DNA of 5,050 bases from Bacillota bacterium (lineage in GTDB: Bacteria; Bacillota; Clostridia; Peptostreptococcales; Anaerovoracaceae): the NCBI GenBank assembly GCA_017549385.1, contig JAFYUX010000170.1, forward strand, positions 1 through 5,050, given 5' to 3'. Below, piece by piece: positions 1-4,204 of this stretch (its first letter is position 1; each line of letters opens with the position of its first letter). The position numbers were made by a program, and so were the translations under genes. The notes under the pieces were generated by a model. The model worked only from the letters and a program-made list of their open reading frames with translations, made no database searches and had not been told where the DNA came from.

Positions 1-120
1 GGTAGCCTCTAAAATCGACAGCATTTCATTGACATCTGACTTTGAGTACTTATATTTCATTTTCTGCAAGTCAAAATAATGCTTGTCATTTATCATACCT
101 ATATATTTAGTAGCGTCCAT
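1..120 (-). CDS. Unidentified protein, N-terminal 40 residues only (partial)
   Basis: An open frame runs from an ATG at 120-118 to the left edge without a stop, so 40 N-terminal residues are visible. The start is supported by a purine-rich Shine-Dalgarno stretch (GAGGGGGA, 121-128 on the complement) right before the ATG and by a good sigma-A promoter at 179-207. The peptide begins MDATKYIGMINDKHYF and is lysine-rich and hydrophilic. It has no signal peptide or membrane segment in the visible part. I do not recognise the family. The operator-like repeats between promoter and start suggest tight regulation, perhaps by its own product, but that is inference. The short spacing between the G-run and the ATG leaves some doubt, and a later ATG (codon 9) is possible but has no better ribosome binding site. 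Confidence 0.6.
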   Translation of the reverse strand, partial: MDATKYIGMINDKHYFDLQKMKYKYSKSDVNEMLSILEAT

Positions 121-146
121 ATCCCCCTCATTCCCATCAACATTGA

Positions 147-176
147 TTGATACTAACTGATACTATAATATATCAA
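147..176. promoter_or_regulatory. Operator-like array of TGATACT repeats
   Basis: TGATACT occurs twice (148-154 and 158-164), exactly 10 bp apart, one helical turn. The second copy also forms an inverted repeat with TATCA at 171-175 (TGATA, 8-bp spacer, TATCA), and TTGATA at 147-152 mirrors TATCAA at 171-176. The array begins right after the -10 box of the promoter at 179-207 and covers the predicted start site and early leader. This is where a repressor would act by blocking initiation or clearance. The binding protein is unknown, and the AT-richness of the DNA makes some of this symmetry cheap. Confidence 0.4.
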
Positions 177-178
177 TA

Positions 179-207
179 AGTATAATGTGGATGTGAGTTT
201 TGGTCAA
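179..207 (-). promoter_or_regulatory. Sigma-A-type promoter for the partial gene at 1-120
   Basis: Read on the complement there is a -35 TTGACC (207-202), a 17-nt spacer and a -10 TATACT (184-179). That is five of six consensus bases in each box with ideal spacing. Transcription would start near 172, leaving a leader of about 50 nt that contains the TGATACT repeats. The promoter lies just downstream of the terminator at 229-264, so it separates the toxin transcript from the next unit. Confidence 0.65.
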
Positions 208-228
208 TTAGTAATGAACTATACTATA

Positions 229-264
229 AAAAGAACAAAAAAGAGCCGGCTTAAACCGGCTCTT
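229..264 (-). terminator. Intrinsic terminator of the toxin transcript
   Basis: On the complement a perfect 9-bp GC-containing stem (AAGAGCCGG at 241-249 paired with CCGGCTCTT at 256-264) with a 6-nt loop is followed by a T-rich run (TTTTTTGTTCTTTTT). There is no T-run on the plus side, so it works for leftward transcription. The only gene to its right in that direction is the small toxin gene at 419-508, which would therefore carry a long 3' untranslated region of about 155 nt up to the stem. Confidence 0.85.
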
Positions 265-303
265 GCTACATGTAAGAATTTTACATTTACTTCATCCGAG
301 TGC

Positions 304-332
304 TTGCGCACACACGATTAAAATGTTATTCT
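304..332 (+). promoter_or_regulatory. Candidate promoter for the antitoxin RNA
   Basis: On the plus strand TTGCGC (304-309) and TATTCT (327-332) are separated by 17 nt. Both boxes are imperfect (four and four to five of six bases), but the spacing is ideal. The position is right for an antisense RNA that starts in the toxin 3' untranslated region and ends at the hairpin at 388-427. The -35 overlaps a small GTGC/GCAC dyad. Confidence 0.4.
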
Positions 333-338
333 ACATGT

Positions 339-427
339 ATAAGAATCGCCGTTTTTGCTATGACGGTCGATCTTAATTGTTGGTTTCAAGACCGTCTATT
401 CCATTAGACGGTCTTGTTCTATTTTTT
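339..427 (+). ncRNA. Candidate antisense RNA antitoxin, about 90 nt
   Basis: Predicted from signals, not from a known RNA family: a promoter at 304-332 predicts a start near 339, and a hairpin with a T-run predicts an end near 427. The RNA would be fully complementary to the toxin mRNA, covering its stop codon and much of its 3' untranslated region. This is the layout of convergent type I pairs such as bsrG/SR4 and txpA/RatA of Bacillus subtilis. The RNA contains two mutually exclusive pairings, because GACGGTC at 362-368 and AGACGGTC at 405-412 can both pair with GACCGTC at 390-396. The 5' end is uncertain by several bases. Confidence 0.45.
388..427 (+). terminator. Rightward intrinsic terminator, end of the antitoxin RNA
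   Basis: A perfect 10-bp stem (AAGACCGTCT at 388-397 with AGACGGTCTT at 405-414) with a 7-nt loop is followed on the plus strand by GTTCTATTTTTT. On the complement the stem is followed by GAAACCAAC, which is not T-rich, so it should not stop the toxin transcript. The stem begins 5 nt beyond the toxin stop codon, so the toxin mRNA also carries it as a structural 3' element. Confidence 0.65.
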
Positions 428-508
428 GCGTTTAGACAGAGATACGCAAATTGATACTATACTTACCAGCACAAGAGTGTACTGAAACAAATCAGTATAT
501 GTAACCAT
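419..508 (-). CDS. Holin-like type I toxin peptide, 29 residues
   Basis: The gene encodes a 29-residue peptide beginning MVTYTDLFQYTLVLV and ending SLSKRKK. It has a short polar N-terminus with the MVTY motif, a hydrophobic stretch at about residues 8-24 that can cross a membrane, and a basic KRKK tail. This pattern matches the small putative holin-like toxins of Firmicutes (Hol_Tox family, related in design to BsrG and TxpA), which insert in the membrane when their RNA antitoxin is absent. The start is fixed by the strong Shine-Dalgarno AAAAGGGGGTGG about 5 nt upstream. The gene has its own promoter (568-596) and terminator (229-264). A candidate antisense RNA overlaps its 3' end. It falls below usual gene-length cut-offs and is easily missed. 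Family assignment is from memory of the sequence pattern; toxicity is inferred. Confidence 0.8.
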   Translation of the reverse strand: MVTYTDLFQYTLVLVSIVSICVSLSKRKK

Positions 509-530
509 AGAACCACCCCCTTTTTTCAAA

Positions 531-543
531 GTTGGTGACCAAC
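531..543. repeat. Small hairpin in the toxin mRNA leader
   Basis: GTTGG-TGA-CCAAC is a 5-bp stem with a 3-nt loop that lies in the predicted 53-nt leader of the toxin mRNA, directly upstream of its ribosome binding site. Toxin mRNAs of this class often have structured leaders that limit translation. Whether this one does so is unknown. Confidence 0.4.
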
Positions 544-567
544 CGCCAAACGGCAATTCCTTTCCAT

Positions 568-596
568 ATATTACCATATGATATCTGTGCATTCAA
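568..596 (-). promoter_or_regulatory. Toxin promoter with extended -10
   Basis: On the complement TTGAAT (596-591) is followed after 17 nt by TAATAT (573-568), preceded by TGG, which gives an extended -10 motif. Transcription would start near 561, giving a leader of about 53 nt before the toxin ATG. A second, weaker possibility further upstream on the same strand is CGGACA (680-675) with 16 nt to a perfect TATAAT (658-653). Confidence 0.6.
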
Positions 597-637
597 CCGC
601 TATTTACATTTTCTTACAATTTGTATTTTGCTATTAT

Positions 638-662
638 CTAATATAAACTGACATTATATTAG
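638..662. repeat. Perfect 8-bp inverted repeat
   Basis: CTAATATA (638-645) and TATATTAG (655-662) are perfect inverted copies with a 9-bp spacer. The repeat overlaps the weak minus-strand -10 at 653-658 and lies upstream of the toxin promoter. It has no GC pairs apart from the ends and no T-run that would make it a terminator, so an operator is more likely than an RNA structure. It could also be chance in AT-rich DNA. Confidence 0.4.
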
Positions 663-686
663 TTATATCTAAATTGTCCGTTAGCT

Positions 687-797
687 AAAAAAGGTACTTA
701 GAGAAGGGTGTTTATAAAAAAGGTACAAGTTTAAAAGTGCAAGTTTTGATATATGTGAGCTTATCCACTCAAAAAAAGTGCAAGAAAAGGTACAAGT
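687..797. repeat. Cluster of GGTACAAGT/AGTGCAAGT direct repeats
   Basis: Four 9-bp units in the same orientation follow A-runs: GGTACAAGT (722-730), AGTGCAAGT (736-744), AGTGCAAGA (777-785) and GGTACAAGT (789-797). A partial fifth unit, AAAAAAGGTACTTAG, starts at 687. The two variants are arranged in the order ggtac, gtgc, gtgc, ggtac, with a DnaA-box-like TTATCCACT (761-769) between the inner pair. The stretch from 598 to 869 contains no convincing gene. The units could be protein binding sites, iteron-like repeats, or the remains of decayed repetitive DNA. No known element is recognised. Confidence 0.5.
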
Positions 798-831
798 CTC
801 ATAACAAGAAAGATATTTTTAAAGCCAACAA

Positions 832-847
832 AGAGGAATTCTCCTCT
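832..847. repeat. Small perfect hairpin beyond the rubrerythrin terminator
   Basis: AGAGGA-ATTC-TCCTCT is a 6-bp stem with a 4-nt loop, about 25 bp past the terminator of the rubrerythrin gene in the direction of transcription. No T-run follows on either strand, so it is not an intrinsic terminator by itself. It may be a 3' structural element or chance. Confidence 0.3.
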
Positions 848-861
848 GCAGATTATGCCCT

Positions 862-894
862 CAAAACACAAAAAACCCGGGCATTTCTGCCCGG
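862..894 (-). terminator. Intrinsic terminator of the rubrerythrin gene
   Basis: On the complement a 7-bp GC-rich stem (CCGGGCA at 877-883 paired with TGCCCGG at 888-894) with a 4-nt loop is followed by GTTTTTTGTGTTTTG. It lies 35 bp past the stop codon of the gene at 930-1472, which has no follower on the same transcript. Confidence 0.9.
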
Positions 895-929
895 ATTTGC
901 TAATTATTCTTATTATTTAAGCTAATCTA

Positions 930-1472
930 TTAACCAAAATATCTTTCGAGTAAGCCCTTGAGAGCCTTGCCATGTCTAGCTTCGTCTCTTGCCATTTCGT
1001 GAACTGTGTCATGGATAGCATCGAGGTTTAACTTCTTAGCTCTTACTGCGAGGTCAGTCTTACCAGCTGTAGCACCGTATTCAGCTTCTACTCTCATTTC
1101 GAGGTTCTTCTTTGTGCTGTCAGTGATAACTTCACCGAGGAGTTCAGCAAACTTAGCTGCGTGTTCTGCTTCTTCCCAAGCTGCCTTTTCCCAGTAAAGA
1201 CCGATTTCTGGATAACCTTCTCTGTGAGCAACTCTAGCCATTGCGAGGTACATACCTACTTCTGTGCATTCGCCTTCGAAGTTAGCTCTGAGATCTGCCT
1301 TGATATCTTCTGGAACGTCAGCTGCTACACCTACGATGTGTTCTGCAGCCCAATTCATTTCGCCACCGAGTTCATTGAACTTTTCTGCTGGAACGTTACA
1401 TACTGGGCACTTTTCAGGTGCTGCATTACCTTCGTGAACATAACCACATACTGAACATACAAACTTTGCCAT
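930..1472 (-). CDS. Reverse rubrerythrin (rubredoxin domain first, diiron domain second)
   Basis: A cytoplasmic non-haem iron protein of 180 residues that reduces hydrogen peroxide, and probably oxygen, to water with electrons from NADH through rubredoxin-type partners. The N-terminal rubredoxin-like domain has two knuckles, CSVC (Cys6, Cys9) and CPVC (Cys22, Cys25). The ferritin-like diiron domain follows, with FEGEC (around Glu66-Glu68), EEAEH (Glu101, His104), Glu129 and DEARH (Glu164, His167) as likely ligands. The domain order is the reverse of classical rubrerythrin. The start is MAKFVC at 1472 because AAAGGAG lies 8 nt upstream. An in-frame ATG at 1505 would add 11 residues, which lack a ribosome binding site and are not part of the fold. 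It is a single-gene unit with its own promoter and terminator. Codon choice is narrow (many GCT, GAA), as in highly expressed genes. A PerR-like palindrome covers its promoter. Confidence 0.95.
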   Translation of the reverse strand: MAKFVCSVCGYVHEGNAAPEKCPVCNVPAEKFNELGGEMNWAAEHIVGVAADVPEDIKADLRANFEGECTEVGMYLAMARVAHREGYPEIGLYWEKAAWEEAEHAAKFAELLGEVITDSTKKNLEMRVEAEYGATAGKTDLAVRAKKLNLDAIHDTVHEMARDEARHGKALKGLLERYFG

Positions 1473-1590
1473 ATTATTTTCTCCTTTCGCGATTGACCCA
1501 CTCACAAGGGATCATATCATTTAAAAATGCCTTTTATCTTTTGGGAACGCTTTACTGATTTTCAACTTTTGTTTTCTGCGCTTTCCTTAT

Positions 1591-1607
1591 TTATAATTAC
1601 ATTATAA
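1591..1607. promoter_or_regulatory. PerR-box-like palindrome over the rubrerythrin -10
   Basis: TTATAATTACATTATAA is a perfect palindrome of two 7-bp arms, TTATAAT and ATTATAA, separated by 3 bp. The arms equal the half-sites of the Bacillus PerR box (TTATAAT-N-ATTATAA), but the classical spacer is 1 bp. It covers the -10 box. In clostridia reverse rubrerythrins are known PerR-repressed peroxide-response genes, which makes the site plausible. The spacer difference is the main objection. Confidence 0.45.
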
Positions 1608-1628
1608 CCACCGAAAACCAGATGAAAA
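1601..1628 (-). promoter_or_regulatory. Predicted promoter of the rubrerythrin gene
   Basis: On the complement TTTTCA (1628-1623) lies 16 nt upstream of a perfect TATAAT (1606-1601). The leader would be about 120 nt. A second candidate closer to the gene is an extended -10 TGATATGAT (complement of about 1516-1524) without a clear -35. The perfect -10 and the palindrome over it favour the upstream site. Confidence 0.5.
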
Positions 1629-1644
1629 GTTGCAAATGCAACTT
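1627..1644. repeat. Perfect hairpin between the peptidoglycan-binding and rubrerythrin genes
   Basis: AAGTTGCA-AA-TGCAACTT is a perfect 8-bp inverted repeat. In leftward reading it lies 31 nt after the stop codon of the gene at 1675-2775 and is followed only by TTTTCATC, so it is a weak terminator candidate for the sporulation gene pair. It touches the -35 of the rubrerythrin promoter, so it could also be a protein binding site. Confidence 0.5.
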
Positions 1645-1674
1645 CAGTAAATTTTTTTATAAATTTTTTCAAAC

Positions 1675-2775
1675 TTATGTAACTGAAGTTTGATTGATGC
1701 CCTTGTACGCTCCGTATATCAGATACCATGTATCTTCTCCTACAATCCCATCCTGTACCAGGCCAAACTGTCGCTGCGCTGCCAGCACCGAAGTCTCCGT
1801 TCCCGGCCCAAAATACTGAGCATCCGCCTCCACCTGCGGTACAGAAGGAATCCCCGGATAATAACTGGCCAGCACATTCAGCAGATACTGTAGTGCCTCA
1901 ATCTTTCTGCCACTTTCACCAGGATACGCTACATCCGCCTCTGTAAACTCCGACTCCGTAAAAGTCTGTCCTTGAGAATTCAATTCAGCCAGCCGCAAAA
2001 TCCCCGTATAAATCTGCACCATCTTGTACCACGTTGACCGCCCGATGACTCCGTCAACAGCAAGCCCAAAGACCTGCTGAAATACTCGCACAGCCTCTTC
2101 AGTGTATCCCCCAAAGACTCCGTCTACCTGAGGTATCTCCGGTATCAGCGGGAAGTTTTTCCGAATCCTGTTGAGCATAAACTGTGCAGTCTCCACAGAA
2201 CTTCCCGTACTCCCTAATCTCAGCGGAGTCCCCGGATAAGATTCTCCCGGCGATGCCACCGGTGTGTCCACCACCAGTTCGATATTGTTCCCGTAGTAAT
2301 ACTTCAAAATATCCACCGACGTATATCCTCTGGCAGCCAGGTTTTCGCTACCCCACTGAGATAATCCATCACACAGGGACGTAGTTCCGTTGCAATACTT
2401 TGCTGCCAGAGGTTCCACAAAACCTTCACGCCTTATGTAGTTATCGAAGATATCGTCCACTATGTTTGATATATTCTCAAAGATGGTTCTACCGTAGACA
2501 AAACTCTGATCGATTGTCGTAGAATTCGTTATATCAAAATCGTACCCTCTGCTTGGGTAATACTCCAGATACACCCGATTTAGAGCATAGGAAATCTGAG
2601 CCAGTATGTTGGCTCGTATGGCAGAATTGCTCCAGGTAGGATATATCTCACTAGACGCCACATTCTTTATATACTCTGAAAAAGGGACTGTCACTGTCTG
2701 TGCATTCGAATCCGGCGGACCCAGGTGAACCCGGATCGTCTCCGGAATATATGGCACTACTCTATCTTCAGGCAT
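1675..2775 (-). CDS. SpoIID-like protein with two peptidoglycan-binding repeats
   Basis: This 366-residue protein combines a SpoIID-like domain (about residues 12-168) with two PG_binding_1 repeats (about 184-257 and 283-358). The SpoIID part shows VASSEIYPTW (40-48), where Glu43 aligns with the catalytic Glu of SpoIID lytic transglycosylases (motif ASEMP). It also has Cys128/Cys135 near GLSQWG (137-142), which matches GMSQWG, and ILKYYYG (156-162). Each repeat has the D-G-x-F/Y-G...V..FQ..FGL..DG..G..TWY pattern. The likely role is binding and perhaps cleaving glycan strands of spore cortex or cell wall. No signal peptide or membrane segment is visible, which is unusual for a wall enzyme. 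One possible reason is synthesis in the mother cell around the forespore. The start is set by AAAGGAGG, which overlaps the stop codon of the upstream gene (10-nt gap), implying translational coupling. Homologues are often named spore cortex-lytic or peptidoglycan-binding proteins. Activity is inferred. Confidence 0.85.
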   Translation of the reverse strand: MPEDRVVPYIPETIRVHLGPPDSNAQTVTVPFSEYIKNVASSEIYPTWSNSAIRANILAQISYALNRVYLEYYPSRGYDFDITNSTTIDQSFVYGRTIFENISNIVDDIFDNYIRREGFVEPLAAKYCNGTTSLCDGLSQWGSENLAARGYTSVDILKYYYGNNIELVVDTPVASPGESYPGTPLRLGSTGSSVETAQFMLNRIRKNFPLIPEIPQVDGVFGGYTEEAVRVFQQVFGLAVDGVIGRSTWYKMVQIYTGILRLAELNSQGQTFTESEFTEADVAYPGESGRKIEALQYLLNVLASYYPGIPSVPQVEADAQYFGPGTETSVLAAQRQFGLVQDGIVGEDTWYLIYGAYKGINQTSVT

Positions 2776-2785
2776 GTTTCCTCCT

Positions 2786-3178
2786 TTAAAGGTTCTGCGG
2801 GGGCACTACGAGTATCTTTAAGTTGTCCGAAGGCAACGACGATGCTGAAAGCGGAATCATATTTATACTCTGAATACTGTTTCTGCCGGAAAAAACCTGA
2901 ACACCTTCCACCAGAACACTCTGAAACTGCGGGTGCTCCGCACGCACGGACAAAGTCGCAAATGGCGGTACGCCACCATTTCCCGGACTCAATGATTCCT
3001 CAGAATCTGGCGTATCGATCTGTAACTCTCCTGTGATGCCGGAGGCATCGGTGGTGAAATACTGCACCTTTGGCTGGGATTCAGCATCTTCGTAGATTAT
3101 GGCCACTTTCGCTCCTTCGATGGGAATTGTCCCGCCCGCTGCCGACAGCTGAGCATATATGCTTCCTCTTTCTGACAT
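2786..3178 (-). CDS. Carboxypeptidase-regulatory-like beta-sandwich protein, 130 residues
   Basis: A small protein with the features of a carboxypeptidase-regulatory-like (transthyretin-type) domain: GTIPIEGAKVAI (about 16-27), a TTDASGITG turn (about 42-50), a PPFATLSVRAEHPQF strand pair (about 71-85), then VQVFSGRNSIQSINMIPL (about 93-110). The C-terminus ends in a proline-rich tail (VVPPQNL). There is no signal peptide, membrane segment or catalytic motif, so it is probably a binding or structural partner. The start has an excellent AGGAGGT 6 nt upstream. It is the first gene of a two-gene unit with the SpoIID-like protein, whose ribosome binding site overlaps this gene's stop codon. In related bacteria a domain of this kind is found next to similar peptidoglycan-binding proteins, which supports joint action at the spore envelope (from memory of the family). 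Confidence 0.75.
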   Translation of the reverse strand: MSERGSIYAQLSAAGGTIPIEGAKVAIIYEDAESQPKVQYFTTDASGITGELQIDTPDSEESLSPGNGGVPPFATLSVRAEHPQFQSVLVEGVQVFSGRNSIQSINMIPLSASSLPSDNLKILVVPPQNL

Positions 3179-3192
3179 AGTTAAACCTCCTG

Positions 3193-3240
3193 CAAAAAAA
3201 TACTTCTCGCTAAGCTTATGTTGCTCAAACGAGAAGTATT
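3193..3240 (-). terminator. Intrinsic terminator of the LUD/EamA unit
   Basis: On the complement AATACTTCTCG and CGAGAAGTATT (3230-3240 and 3199-3209) form a perfect 11-bp stem with a 20-nt loop. A T-run of seven (3200-3194) follows. It lies 37 bp past the EamA stop codon and ends only about 2 bp before the ribosome binding site of the next gene, so terminator and downstream promoter share the same DNA. Confidence 0.8.
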
Positions 3241-3241
3241 C
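3213..3241 (-). promoter_or_regulatory. Sigma-E-like sporulation promoter for the 2786-3178/1675-2775 pair
   Basis: On the complement GAATACT (3241-3235) matches six of seven bases of the sigma-E -35 pattern KMATATT. After 14 nt, CATAAGCT (3220-3213) matches six of eight bases of the -10 pattern CATACAHT. The predicted start lies about 25-30 nt before the AGGAGGT. No good sigma-A promoter is visible between the upstream terminator and the gene. Assignment rests on Bacillus consensus patterns and on the sporulation-type products. Confidence 0.4.
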
Positions 3242-3276
3242 GTATAATCTGCTATATTTTACTTTTATTTATGTAT

Positions 3277-4185
3277 TTACCTTTTGCCGGAGGCAAGGGA
3301 AAGTGCTGTTACTGCGATTACGATACATACCATTCCTACAAAATCCATCCAGGCAAATGGTACTCCCATGATTGCTACTGAAAGGATCATGGCCATAACC
3401 GGTTCTGATGATCCGCAGAGGCTGGCCTTTGTAGCTCCTATAAGCTGTACACCCTTGAGGTATGAAATAAAGGATATGATAGTACCCACCACAATGATGA
3501 TGGAAAATGCGCCGAGAGCTTTTGCATCAAATGTGCCCACCAGATTCCATGGCTTTACCACAAAGCTCAGGATGATACCTGCGATAAGCATACCCCAACC
3601 TGTAACAAAGATTGTGCCAAACTTGTCCATAAGTTTAATCGGTATCAAGTTATAGAATACTGTAGCCACAGATGACAGGAGTCCCCAGAAAAGGGCACCC
3701 TTTGAGATAACCATGCTACCCAGCTGGCCGTGTGTAGCCAGCAGGAAGGTACCGCCTACCGACAGAAACAGTGCACAAAACTCAACTGCTGTTGGCATCT
3801 TGCGTGCGCGGAGCGCTCCGTAAAGCATGATGAGAATCGGTGCTGTGTACTGGATTACTGTGGCTGTTCCGGCATTTGAGGCTTCTACCGCTGAAAAGTA
3901 TGTATACTGGCACATACCCATGCCGATGATACTGAATGCCACCAGTCTCAGAAAATCATTTCGTGTAGTAAATACTGTTTTTGCCGATTGTCTGCCCTGA
4001 CTGTTTCGCAGAACGTATAAAACCATACACATCCCTGCTGTCAGGAGTCGCACTGTTACCAGCCATTTTGCAGTCCAGCCTCTCTGTTGAAAGAGAAACT
4101 GTCCGCATATACCCGAAAAACCCCAGCATACTCCGCCAAATACGGCTAAAAATATGCCAAGTTTTCCTTTCTTTTCGTCTGACAT
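3277..4185 (-). CDS. EamA/DMT-family membrane transporter
   Basis: A 302-residue integral membrane protein with about ten hydrophobic segments in two EamA repeats (about 8-150 and 160-298), the usual length and layout of drug/metabolite transporter superfamily permeases. The first helix carries the typical FGGVCWGFSGICGQFLF pattern. The first repeat ends with VIQYTAPILIMLYGAL, and the second has the matching CGSSEPVMAMILSVAIMG before its last helices. The C-terminus is short and basic (SGKR). Such proteins export amino acids, nucleotides or other metabolites, and the substrate cannot be read from sequence. The ATG at 4185 follows GGGGGAT about 9 nt upstream. It lies 19 nt after the LUD-domain gene with no promoter or terminator between, so the two are probably co-transcribed. 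A strong terminator follows. Confidence 0.9.
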   Translation of the reverse strand: MSDEKKGKLGIFLAVFGGVCWGFSGICGQFLFQQRGWTAKWLVTVRLLTAGMCMVLYVLRNSQGRQSAKTVFTTRNDFLRLVAFSIIGMGMCQYTYFSAVEASNAGTATVIQYTAPILIMLYGALRARKMPTAVEFCALFLSVGGTFLLATHGQLGSMVISKGALFWGLLSSVATVFYNLIPIKLMDKFGTIFVTGWGMLIAGIILSFVVKPWNLVGTFDAKALGAFSIIIVVGTIISFISYLKGVQLIGATKASLCGSSEPVMAMILSVAIMGVPFAWMDFVGMVCIVIAVTALSLASGKR

Positions 4186-4204
4186 TTTTACGATCCCCCG
4201 TGGT

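Noticed and set aside
450..461. TGATACTATA inside the toxin gene matching the operator-like repeats at 158-167
   Set aside because: A single 10-bp AT-rich match inside coding sequence without the phased second copy is likely chance.
761..769. TTATCCACT as a DnaA box marking an origin
   Set aside because: A single 9-mer with one mismatch is expected by chance, and no replication gene is visible. Kept only as context for the repeat cluster.
764..805. Minus-strand 13-codon hydrophobic peptide (MRLVPFLALFLSG) that might be a second toxin
   Set aside because: No ribosome binding site before its ATG and its hydrophobic residues come from the CTTGTACCTTTT repeat units.
737..925. Plus-strand open frame of 62 codons starting with GTG
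   Set aside because: No ribosome binding site, low-complexity lysine-rich content produced by the direct repeats, and it runs through the rubrerythrin terminator stem and almost into the rubrerythrin gene.
1006..1454. Plus-strand open frames opposite the rubrerythrin gene
   Set aside because: They mirror a well-supported gene with a known domain pattern and have no ribosome binding sites or recognisable products.
1473..1505. Longer rubrerythrin start 11 codons upstream
   Set aside because: The ribosome binding site AAAGGAG lies inside this extension and fits the MAKFVC start, where the rubredoxin domain normally begins.
1690..2384. Plus-strand open frames opposite the SpoIID-like gene
   Set aside because: Composition is a by-product of the minus-strand coding sequence; no start signals or family features.
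2725..3036. Plus-strand frame of 103 codons across the junction of the two sporulation genes
   Set aside because: It overlaps two better-supported genes and lacks a ribosome binding site.
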